From Methylobacterium mesophilicum (lineage in GTDB: Bacteria > Pseudomonadota > Alphaproteobacteria > Rhizobiales > Beijerinckiaceae), in assembly GCF_022179445.1 (NCBI RefSeq), contig NZ_BPQU01000022.1:1-64000 (forward strand): a DNA stretch of 64,000 nt. Reading direction: 5' to 3'. This document shows, in pieces, positions 43,220 to 50,447 of the stretch (position 1 is its first letter; the number at the start of each line of letters is the position of its first letter). A model generated the notes under the pieces. The model ran no database searches. It saw nothing but the letters and a program-made list of their open reading frames with translations, and was not told the origin of the DNA. Both the position numbers and the translations under genes were made by a program.

Positions 43220-43489
43220 GTGACGCTGCTGATCGCCGGCTTCTGGCCCGGACTCGCCGGGGCGGCCGCGCTCGGCCTGCTGGTCGGAGCGCTCGCGGGC
43301 TGGCCGGCCCGGCCGGGCGTGCCGCTCGCCCTGTGCGGGCTGGCCGTGCTGCTGGCGGGGATCGCGCTCGCCGGGATCGTGCCGGGCCTGCCCGGCCTGT
43401 GGCTGGAGGGCGCCGCCCTGATGCTGCCGCCCTACCTCGCCGGCTGCGCGCTCGGCGCCCTCGGCCGCCGCCTGGCCGCGCGGTCCTGA
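43220..43489 (+). CDS. Small membrane protein
   Basis: The 89-residue protein is almost entirely hydrophobic, with three predicted helices (GLAGAAALGLLVGALAGW, GVPLALCGLAVLLAGIAL, and a third near the C terminus). It starts at GTG 43220 and follows the BON/OmpA-like gene on the same strand. The function is unknown. Confidence 0.6.
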   Translation: MTLLIAGFWPGLAGAAALGLLVGALAGWPARPGVPLALCGLAVLLAGIALAGIVPGLPGLWLEGAALMLPPYLAGCALGALGRRLAARS

Positions 43490-43587
43490 GGCCGCGGCGT
43501 CGAACGGCACGGGAACCGGTCCGCCCCCCGACGACGTTGCTTCTGCGAGAATGGCCCTGAGGGCCTACAACCGGAAGAGGCGATCCG

Positions 43588-43758
43588 ATGCCGAACCTGA
43601 CGCGCTCCGCCCGACGCTACGCCCTCCGTCTGCCGCGCCCCCGGGCCGGCGCCGCCGCCACCGGCCTGTTCCTGGCCGCCCTGGCGCTCTCGGCCGCCAC
43701 GGTCCCGCTGGTCGAGCCGACGAACGCCAGCACCGCCCAGGCCTCGCTGGCCCGCTGA
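43588..43758 (+). CDS. Small exported or membrane peptide
   Basis: The 56-residue ORF begins MPNLTRSARRYALRLPRPRA and has one hydrophobic segment (TGLFLAALALSAATVPLV), consistent with a signal peptide or a single membrane span. GGAAGAGG precedes the ATG at a good distance. No family is recognised. Confidence 0.45.
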   Translation: MPNLTRSARRYALRLPRPRAGAAATGLFLAALALSAATVPLVEPTNASTAQASLAR

Positions 43759-43807
43759 GGCTCGACGAGGGGCGGCGTTCCAAAGAAGGTTCGCCCCGCC
43801 GACGACG

Positions 43808-43848
43808 CGCGCGCTCCCTCCCCCCGCAGAGGGGGGAGGGTGGGCCGG
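43808..43848. repeat. C-rich/G-rich hairpin repeat, family B copy 1
   Basis: CTCCCTCCCCCC-GCAGA-GGGGGGAGGG forms a long hairpin, followed by TGGGCC. The same element occurs at about 59366, 60568 and 60729. It is intergenic in each case. Confidence 0.7.
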
Positions 43849-43930
43849 CGCAACATCCGCTCCGGCCTGCAACCCCCACCCCTCCGACGCCGTTGTCAGC
43901 CCGGGCGGACCCCGCCCCGGAGGGACGCTT

Positions 43931-44656
43931 ATGGGTTTGCTCGAATCGGCGATCGGCGGCGTGCTCGGTCAGGTGTTCGGCGGCCAGAAGCAGGGGGCCG
44001 GGGGGATGTCGCCCCTGGTGAAGGCCCTGCTGATGCTGCTGCTCGCCAAGGGCGCCAGCGGCGGCTTCGGCGACATCTTCGGGCGCGGCCATCAAGGTGA
44101 GCCGGGGCCCGAGGCCGACCGGTCCGGCGGCGCCGGCCCCTACGGGCGCGATCCGGGCCAGCACCCCGCCGATGCCGGCGGACGCGGCGACCCGGGCGAT
44201 ATCGGCGGCTGGGACCAGTCCGGCCAGCGCCGGGAGGCCGGCCCCGCCGACCCGTCCCTGCCGCCCGGCGATTTTTCCGACCTGTCCGGCATGCTCGACG
44301 GCCCGGGCGAGTCCGGCCCGGCCCGGACCGGCGCCGCCCCGGCCCCACGCGGCGGTTTCGGACAGGATGACGGACAGGGCGACCTGGGCGGCCTCGACGG
44401 CCTGGTCGACCGCTTCCGCCAGGGCGGCCTCGGCGACGTGATCGAATCCTGGATCGGCCACGGCAGCAACCGCCCGGTGGCCCCGGCCCAGCTCGCCCAG
44501 GCGCTCGGCCCCGACACCCTCGACACCCTCCAGAGCCAGACCGGGATGGACCGCGAGGCGCTGCTCTCGCAACTGGCCCAGGCGCTGCCGGAGGTGGTGC
44601 ACGCGCTCACGCCCCAGGGGCGAGTGCCGGGGGCGGAGGAGCGTCGGGGGTGGTGA
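43931..44656 (+). CDS. YidB-like (DUF937) protein
   Basis: The 241-residue protein has the YidB/DUF937 layout. The N-terminal segment MGLLESAIGGVLGQVFGG precedes a helix (SPLVKALLMLLLAKGASGGFG). A central Gly/Asp/Pro-rich linker follows (about 50-140), and the C-terminal domain reads GGLDGLVDRFRQGGLGDVIESWIG and continues with NRPVAPAQLAQALGPDTL. The function of the family is not established. The linker is longer than usual. Confidence 0.8.
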   Translation: MGLLESAIGGVLGQVFGGQKQGAGGMSPLVKALLMLLLAKGASGGFGDIFGRGHQGEPGPEADRSGGAGPYGRDPGQHPADAGGRGDPGDIGGWDQSGQRREAGPADPSLPPGDFSDLSGMLDGPGESGPARTGAAPAPRGGFGQDDGQGDLGGLDGLVDRFRQGGLGDVIESWIGHGSNRPVAPAQLAQALGPDTLDTLQSQTGMDREALLSQLAQALPEVVHALTPQGRVPGAEERRGW

Positions 44657-44787
44657 GGGTTGCGGTCACCCGCGTGCAGGAAAGCCGGAATGACTTGGTG
44701 GGTCGTAAGCAACCCAAAGCTTCGATCTCCTGAAGCATAAGAACTTAAGTGATCACCGACTGCCACAAGCGGATTTTCCGATCTCTC

Positions 44788-44893
44788 CCTCATCCTGCGG
44801 TGCTGCGCAGCAGCCTAGAAAGAGCCCGCCAGGGATCACCGTGACCTCTGGAGATCTCCTTCGAGGCCTACTCTGTGGCACCGCAGGATGAGG
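44788..44893. repeat. Long palindromic repeat, family A copy 2
   Basis: The arms CCTCATCCTGCGGTGC (44788-44803) and GCACCGCAGGATGAGG (44878-44893) are perfectly complementary. Compared with copy 1, the A-T pair in CTGAGG/CCTCAG is replaced by C-G on both arms, a compensatory change. It flanks the DUF4926/DUF6883 pair on one side. Confidence 0.85.
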
Positions 44894-44967
44894 GGGAGGT
44901 TGGGACGATCAGCAAACATATTCGGCGCGTCGCCGACGTCCTCCTCCAGCGGAGACCGAATCGCCCG

Positions 44968-45309
44968 TCAGGACTTCCAAGGGTAAGCGGTGAGGAACCG
45001 CCCCTGCGTAGCGCTGGTGACTTCCCAAACGCTGCGGAGCGACATGACACGTCCATCCGGCGCTTCCAGAGGGCCTTCGAACACGTGGCGCGGCAAGCCG
45101 AGGGGAAGCACCACGGCACGCCCCGGCCAATGATCGACCGCATGTTTCACCAGATCACCGGCGAGCCGTTCGGGCTCCTCCGCGGCATAGCCGAAGGCCA
45201 GCAGATACTTGGCTTTGGAGGCGCCATCGGTATGCAGAGGGTTGAGCAGGTAGCTGACGATCTTGGGCCATTCGACGGTCCAGACGATCGCTTCGACGTC
45301 GGCGGTCAC
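44968..45309 (-). CDS. DUF6883 domain protein (candidate toxin)
   Basis: The 113-residue protein shows the DUF6883 pattern: IVSYLLNPLHTDGASKAKYLLAFGY near the N terminus, then a middle strand region, and DGRVMSLRSVWEVTSATQGRFLTAYP at the end. DUF6883 also occurs as the C-terminal domain of larger polymorphic toxins, as I recall. Its start overlaps the stop of the DUF4926 gene by 4 bases (ATGA), so the two are coupled. A palindromic repeat follows closely downstream. Confidence 0.72.
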   Translation of the reverse strand: MTADVEAIVWTVEWPKIVSYLLNPLHTDGASKAKYLLAFGYAAEEPERLAGDLVKHAVDHWPGRAVVLPLGLPRHVFEGPLEAPDGRVMSLRSVWEVTSATQGRFLTAYPWKS

Positions 45310-45557
45310 ACCGGGGCGCGCTCGACGAGTCTGATGTCCCCGGGCCGAACCGTCGCAAGCGCGCCGACGGGTGTCGGAAACTCGACCACGTAGGCCTCAC
45401 CGTCGCGATAGACGCCGACGATGGTTCCCTCCGTGCCCGGTGCCAGCACATCGCCATCGTCGCTGGTCGCAGCCGTCATCAATGCAACCCGGTCGAGATC
45501 CCGAAGATCCGACCGCGATGCGTCCTGCCGAAACTGGTAGGCGAATTCCAGCGTCAT
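45306..45557 (-). CDS. DUF4926 domain protein (candidate antitoxin/partner)
   Basis: From ATG 45557 the 83-residue protein reads MTLEFAYQFRQDASRSDLRDL and then DRVALMTAA...APGTEGTIVGVYRDGEAYVVEF, the compact SH3-like DUF4926 core. DUF4926 genes are often found beside DUF6883 genes. The upstream position and 4-base overlap match an antitoxin-first toxin-antitoxin operon. Upstream in-frame starts to 45647 exist but add residues outside the domain. Confidence 0.68.
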   Translation of the reverse strand: MTLEFAYQFRQDASRSDLRDLDRVALMTAATSDDGDVLAPGTEGTIVGVYRDGEAYVVEFPTPVGALATVRPGDIRLVERAPV

Positions 45558-45666
45558 GGCAGCATGATAGGCGCGCGCCGGGATTGCGCAAGCACCGTTT
45601 CCGAAGACCAAGCTGAAGACTATCGGTCTCCCGAGAGCCGGTGTCACTAGTCTTTCCCCCCCGCAG

Positions 45667-45777
45667 CCTCATCCTGAGGCGCCGAAGCGAAGCAGAGGCC
45701 TCGAAGGAGGCCTCCAGCCAGCAACGCAATCCCTGGAGGCCTCCTTCAAGTCTGCTGCGCAGCACCTCAGGATGAGG
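45667..45777. repeat. Long palindromic repeat, family A copy 3
   Basis: The left arm CCTCATCCTGAGGCGC (45667-45682) pairs with the right arm GCACCTCAGGATGAGG (45762-45777), with one mismatch. Inner arms are GGCCTCGAAGGAGGCCTCCAG-type and CTGGAGGCCTCCTTCAAG. It lies between the DUF4926 gene and fabF. Confidence 0.85.
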
Positions 45778-45862
45778 TTGAGGTTTGGGATCGCACAGTC
45801 AGAAACGCAGCTGAGACCCGCGACCCTGCTTTTAATCGCGCAAGACTAAGTAGCTTCGGCCG

Positions 45863-47125
45863 TCAGGCGACCCGCCGCATCACCAAACTCGCATTCGTCC
45901 CACCAAACCCAAACGAGTTCGACAGCACCACGTCCACCTGCTTGCGCTTCGCCTCGAACGGCACGAGGTCGATCTTGGTCTGGACGGAGGGGTTGTCGAG
46001 GTTGAGCGTCGGCGGGATCACGCCGTCGCGCAGGACGAGGATCGAAAAGATCGCCTCGACCGAGCCGGCGGCGCCGAGCAGGTGGCCGACCGAGCTCTTG
46101 GTGGAGGACATCGTCGCGTTGGCGGCGGCATCCCCCAAAAGACGCTCCACGGCCTTCAGCTCCAGCTCGTCGCCCATGGGCGTCGAGGTGCCGTGGGCAT
46201 TGATGTAGCCGATCTCGGCGGGCGAGATGCCGGCGCGCTTCACGGCCGCGGTCATGCAGCGGAAGGCGCCGTCGCCGTCCGGGGACGGGGAGGTGATGTG
46301 GTAGGCGTCGCCCGAGAGGCCGTAGCCGACCACCTCGGCGTAGATCTTGGCGCCCCGGGCCTTGGCGTGCTCGTACTCCTCGAGCACGACGATGCCGGCG
46401 CCCTCGCCCATGAGGAAGCCGTCCCGGTCGCGGTCGTAGGGGCGGGAGGCCTTCTCCGGGGTGTCGTTGAAGCCGGTGGTCAGCGCCCGGCAGGCCGAGA
46501 AGCCGGCGATCGACAGGCGGTTGACCGGCGATTCGGCCCCGCCCGCCACCATCACGTCGGCGTCGCCGAGCGCCACCAGGCGGCTCGCGTCGCCGATGGC
46601 GTGGGCGCCGGTGGAGCAGGCCGTGACCACGGCGTTGTTCGGGCCCTTGAGCCCGTAGGCGATCGAGACCTGGCCGGAGGCGAGGTTGATGATCCGGCCC
46701 GGGATGAAGAACGGCGAGATCCGGCGCGGGCCCTTCTCGTGGAGGGTGATCGCGGCGTCGTAGATGCCGCCGATGCCGCCGATGCCGGAGCCGATCAGCA
46801 CGCCGGTGGCGCACTGGTCCTCGTGGCTCTTGGGGTGCCAGTTGGCGTCCTTCAGGGCCTCGTCGGCCGCCGCCATCGCGTAGACGATGAACGGATCGAC
46901 CTTGCGCTGCTCCTTGGGCTCCATCACCGCGTCGGGGTTGAAGGTGCCGTCGGTGCCGTCGCCGAACGGGACCTGCGCGGCGACCCGGCAGGGCAGGTCG
47001 GCGGATTCGAAGCCGCGGATCGGGCCGGCGCCGCTGTCGCCCGCGATCAGCCGGCTCCAGGTGTGCTGCACCCCGCTGCCGAGCGGCGTGACCATCCCCA
47101 GACCCGTGACCACCACCCGCCGCAT
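45863..47125 (-). CDS. fabF: 3-oxoacyl-ACP synthase II
   Basis: The 420-residue condensing enzyme elongates acyl-ACP with malonyl-ACP in fatty-acid synthesis. The nucleophile C170 lies in VVTACSTGAHA. The catalytic histidines are in INAHGTSTPMGD and SSVGHLLGAAG. Length is normal. It is the last gene of the fabD-fabG-acpP-fabF cluster on this strand; mltG, which often follows, is not here. Confidence 0.97.
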   Translation of the reverse strand: MRRVVVTGLGMVTPLGSGVQHTWSRLIAGDSGAGPIRGFESADLPCRVAAQVPFGDGTDGTFNPDAVMEPKEQRKVDPFIVYAMAAADEALKDANWHPKSHEDQCATGVLIGSGIGGIGGIYDAAITLHEKGPRRISPFFIPGRIINLASGQVSIAYGLKGPNNAVVTACSTGAHAIGDASRLVALGDADVMVAGGAESPVNRLSIAGFSACRALTTGFNDTPEKASRPYDRDRDGFLMGEGAGIVVLEEYEHAKARGAKIYAEVVGYGLSGDAYHITSPSPDGDGAFRCMTAAVKRAGISPAEIGYINAHGTSTPMGDELELKAVERLLGDAAANATMSSTKSSVGHLLGAAGSVEAIFSILVLRDGVIPPTLNLDNPSVQTKIDLVPFEAKRKQVDVVLSNSFGFGGTNASLVMRRVA

Positions 47126-47312
47126 GCTACCTGTCCCGTCTCAAGAACCGTCTTGGGACGCGCTCCCCCCGCCGCCATCGACGCCGGCCCGGTGCCGGAG
47201 CGCATCTCGAACAACCGATCGCGGCCGGATCGGTGCCACCGAACCGCGAAACGCAGAACGGCGCGGGGGCTGCTTCGCCTCACCCGCGCCGCGTGAAACC
47301 GAATCCGGCGCC

Positions 47313-47552
47313 TCAGGCGGCCGAGTTCTTTTCCAGGAACTTCACCGCGTCGCCGACCGTCTGGATGGTCTCAGCGGCGTCGTCCGGGATCTCGACGTTG
47401 AATTCTTCCTCGAAGGCCATGACCAGCTCGACGGTGTCGAGGCTGTCGGCACCGAGGTCGTCGATGAAGTTGGCGCTCTCGACCACCTTCTCGGGCTCGA
47501 CGCCCAGATGCTCGACGACGATCTTCTTCACGCGCTCAGCGATATCGCTCAT
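47313..47552 (-). CDS. acpP: Acyl carrier protein
   Basis: The 79-residue acidic helical protein carries the phosphopantetheine serine S37 in DDLGADSLDTVELVMAFEEEF. It shuttles acyl chains for the FAS II enzymes encoded around it. A GGA-type ribosome binding site lies close to ATG 47552. It lies between fabG and fabF, with 187 bp before fabF. Confidence 0.97.
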   Translation of the reverse strand: MSDIAERVKKIVVEHLGVEPEKVVESANFIDDLGADSLDTVELVMAFEEEFNVEIPDDAAETIQTVGDAVKFLEKNSAA

Positions 47553-47829
47553 CGGTCTTCCGTCCTCGTCCTTTTGGTCTGTCAGTCTTCTCGGGGTGCC
47601 GTGGCCGCGCCGCGCCCCTTCGGGCTTGTTGGCGAGCCGGTGTCGATCGCGCGTGTTTCGAGGTGAACTGGGAGGGCCCCGCCGGGGGGCCTTGGACTGA
47701 AAACCCGCTGAACCGTCAACCCCCTGTACGGCTGCGGGGCGTGGTAGCACAGGGTTCCCGCCCTGGCGAGAGCCGTTCAGAATCCCTTCATCGGTGTGGC
47801 CCGCGCGTGTCTAAGACATCGCTTCGGGC

Positions 47830-48567
47830 CTAGAACATCGCCATGCCGCCGTTCACGTGCAGGGTGTGGCCGGTGACGTAGGCCGCTTCCGCGGACGACA
47901 GGTAGATGCAGGCGGCGGCGACCTCCGCGCCCTCGCCCAGCCGCCCGGCCGGCACCCGGGCGAGGATGCCCTCGCGCTGCTTCTCGTTGAGCGCGTCGGT
48001 CATCGGCGAGCTGATGAAGCCCGGCGCGATGCAGTTGACCGTGATCCCGCGCGAGGCGACCTCGGCGGCGAGCGCCTTGGTCATGCCGACCAGGCCGGCC
48101 TTGGCGGCGGCGTAGTTGCCCTGGCCGGGATTGCCGGTCGAGCCCACCACCGAGCCGATGTTGACGATCCGTCCGGAGCGGCGGCGCATCATGCCCTTCA
48201 CCGCCGCGCGCGAGAGCCGGAAGGCCGCGGTGAGGTTGACGGCGAGCACCTGCTCCCACTCGTCGTCCTTCATCCGCATGAACAGGTTGTCCCGGGTGAT
48301 GCCGGCATTGTTGACCAGGATGTCGAGGGGCCCGATCGCCGCCTCGGCCGCCGGCACCAGGCCCTCCACCGAGTCCTTGTCGGAGAGGTCGGCCGCCACC
48401 GGACTCGCCCGCTCGCCGAGTTCCGCGGCCAGGGCCTCCAGCGCCGCGGGCCTCGTGCCGGACAGCGCCACGGTGGCGCCCTGGGCGTGCAGCCCCCGGG
48501 CGATCGCCTGGCCGAGGCCGCCGGTGGCGCCGGTCACGAGGGCTTTCCGGCCGGTGAGATCGAACAT
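47830..48567 (-). CDS. fabG: 3-oxoacyl-ACP reductase
   Basis: The 245-residue short-chain dehydrogenase reduces 3-oxoacyl-ACP with NADPH. The Rossmann motif is TGATGGLG (residues 12-19), NNAG is at 86-89, and the catalytic residues are S139, Y152 and K156 (NYAAAK). It ends with the typical GHTLHVNGGMAMF. Spacing to fabD is 17 bp. The 277-bp gap to acpP probably contains the separate acpP promoter. Confidence 0.97.
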   Translation of the reverse strand: MFDLTGRKALVTGATGGLGQAIARGLHAQGATVALSGTRPAALEALAAELGERASPVAADLSDKDSVEGLVPAAEAAIGPLDILVNNAGITRDNLFMRMKDDEWEQVLAVNLTAAFRLSRAAVKGMMRRRSGRIVNIGSVVGSTGNPGQGNYAAAKAGLVGMTKALAAEVASRGITVNCIAPGFISSPMTDALNEKQREGILARVPAGRLGEGAEVAAACIYLSSAEAAYVTGHTLHVNGGMAMF

Positions 48568-48584
48568 GCGGGACTCCCTTTGTC

Positions 48585-49526
48585 CTAGAGCGTGAACGCC
48601 GCCACGTCCGCGGGCGTGCCGACGGCCGCGGCGCGGGCCTGGGGCGCGATGCGCTTGACCAGGCCGGTGAGCACCTTGCCGGCGCCGAGCTCGTAGAACT
48701 GGTCGGCCCCCGCGGCCGCCATGGCGGCGACGCTCTCGCGCCAGCGCACCGTGCCGGTGACCTGCTCGACCAGGGCGGCCCGGATCGCGTCCGGCTCCGC
48801 GACCGGGGCCGCGGTCACGTTGGCGTAGAGCGGCACCCGGGGGGCGTTCAGGGTCACGGCGGACAGCGCCTGCGCCATCGCGGCGGCGGCGGGCGCCATC
48901 AGGCGGCAGTGGAACGGGGCGGAGACGTTGAGCATCACGGCGCGCTTGACCCCGCGCTCCGTGGCGATGCCGACGGCGCGCTCCACGGCCGCCCGGTCGC
49001 CCGACAGCACCACCTGGCCGCCGCCGTTGTCGTTGGCGACGTCGCAGGCCGCGCCGTCCGATTCGAGCGAGGCCGCCTCGGCGATGCCGCGGGCCGCCTC
49101 GACATCGGTGCCGATCAGGGCCGCCATCGCGCCCACGCCCGGCGCCACCGCCGCCTGCATGGCCTCGCCGCGCAGGCGCAGCAGCCGGGCCGCATCCGCG
49201 ATCGACAGGCTGCCGGCGGCCGCGAGCGCCGCGTACTCGCCGAGCGAATGCCCGGCCACGCAGGCGACGTCCCGGGCGAGGTCGAGGCCGCGCTCGGCCT
49301 CCAGCACGCGCAGGACCGCGAGGCTCGCCGCCATCAGGGCCGGCTGGGCGTTGGTGGTGAGGGTCAGGTCCTCGACGGGCCCGTCGAACATCAGCCGGGA
49401 GAGCGGCTGGGACAGGGCGTCGTCGACTTCGTCGAGCACGGCCCGCGCCTGCGGGAACGCGTCGGCCAGCGCCTTCGCCATGCCGACCGCCTGGCTGCCC
49501 TGGCCGGGAAAGATGAGTGCGCGCAT
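48585..49526 (-). CDS. fabD: Malonyl-CoA:ACP transacylase
   Basis: The 313-residue enzyme loads malonate onto ACP. It begins MRALIFPGQGSQAVGM, has the nucleophile S94 in AGHSLGEYAA, and the catalytic histidine in SAPFHCRLM. The start is ATG 49526 with the usual N terminus. It is the first gene of the fab cluster and divergent from rpoZ. Confidence 0.96.
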   Translation of the reverse strand: MRALIFPGQGSQAVGMAKALADAFPQARAVLDEVDDALSQPLSRLMFDGPVEDLTLTTNAQPALMAASLAVLRVLEAERGLDLARDVACVAGHSLGEYAALAAAGSLSIADAARLLRLRGEAMQAAVAPGVGAMAALIGTDVEAARGIAEAASLESDGAACDVANDNGGGQVVLSGDRAAVERAVGIATERGVKRAVMLNVSAPFHCRLMAPAAAAMAQALSAVTLNAPRVPLYANVTAAPVAEPDAIRAALVEQVTGTVRWRESVAAMAAAGADQFYELGAGKVLTGLVKRIAPQARAAAVGTPADVAAFTL

Positions 49527-49841
49527 GGCTTGTCTTGATCGCTCTCGCCGGGCGGCGCGCGAACGCCGCCCGTGTCGGCCGAAACTCTCGAATGGGGCGC
49601 GCACTCGCACCCGGGGCAGCGGGTGTCAACAATGCGTCGCACAATCCGCCACCCGCCCGGACCCTGCCCGCCGCGAAGCCCCGCAGCCGCCCCCGTCCCG
49701 CCCCCCGTGCCACGCCCCCGTCCCCGCGCCCGCCAGACGCGCGCCGGGCGCAACCCGCTGTGCTTGTTGCACAACGGCATTCCGTGTAGAGTGCGGCCAC
49801 ACCCGACATCACCCGTCGCTTAAGCTGAGGAGCCGCCCCGC
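49527..49841. promoter_or_regulatory. Divergent fabD / rpoZ intergenic region
   Basis: This 315-bp gap must hold promoters for the fab cluster on one strand and rpoZ on the other. The only notable element is TTGTTGCACAACG around 49763-49775, an imperfect inverted repeat about 70 bp before rpoZ. The middle is Pro-codon-like GC-rich sequence. No gene is supported. Confidence 0.4.
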
Positions 49842-50252
49842 ATGGCGCGCGTCACCGTCGAAGACTGCATCGAGAAGGTCGAGAACCGGTTCGAGCTGGT
49901 GCTCCTGGCGAGCCACCGGGCGCGCCTCCTGGCCGCCGGCGCCCCGCTCACCATCGACCGCGACCGCGACAAGAACCCCGTCGTGGCTCTGCGCGAGATC
50001 GGCGACGAGACGATCACGGCCGACGACCTCAAGGAACAGCTGATCCACTCGATGCAGAAATACGTCGAGGTCGACGAGCCGGAGGCCGAGACCGTGCCGC
50101 TGCTGTCGAGTTCGCCGGCCGCCGCCGCCGTGGCCCCGCAATCCTCCAGCGACGATGGGGCGGTCCAGTTCGACCGCATGAGCGAGGAGGACCTGCTGCG
50201 CGGCCTCGAGAACCTCGCCCCGCCGGTCGAGACCGACGACGAGGGCGAGTGA
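49842..50252 (+). CDS. rpoZ: DNA-directed RNA polymerase subunit omega
   Basis: The 136-residue protein begins MARVTVEDCIEKVENRFELVLLASHRARLLAAG, the strongly conserved omega N terminus, followed by DKNPVVALREIGDETIT. The C-terminal tail is acidic. It stabilises the RNA polymerase core and is part of the ppGpp site in proteobacteria. The rsh gene next door makes ppGpp, a conserved neighbourhood. Confidence 0.96.
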   Translation: MARVTVEDCIEKVENRFELVLLASHRARLLAAGAPLTIDRDRDKNPVVALREIGDETITADDLKEQLIHSMQKYVEVDEPEAETVPLLSSSPAAAAVAPQSSSDDGAVQFDRMSEEDLLRGLENLAPPVETDDEGE

Positions 50253-50447
50253 GCCCGAGCATCGAGTAGGGGCGTGTAAGCCTCGGAAAGCGAGCCGCAC
50301 CACGTGGGTCTGGATGATCACGACCTGACCGCGACCGGACCCGGCGGAGACGCCGGGTTCTTGCGTTCGGACGGCGAAACCGTCGCAACCGGCGCTTTTC
50401 CCCCGCCGGGGGCTGGCGCCGGCACGCCCGTTGCGGGAGAGTCGGCC

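Noticed and set aside
42807..43223. 139-codon open frame on the plus strand
   Set aside because: Arg/Pro/Gly-rich composition, overlap with a degenerate repeat and no ribosome binding site; it behaves like a chance open frame in GC-rich DNA.
48909..50043. Long plus-strand frames over fabD
   Set aside because: They are antisense shadows of fabD; protein composition is Ser/Ala/Arg-biased and there is no family match.
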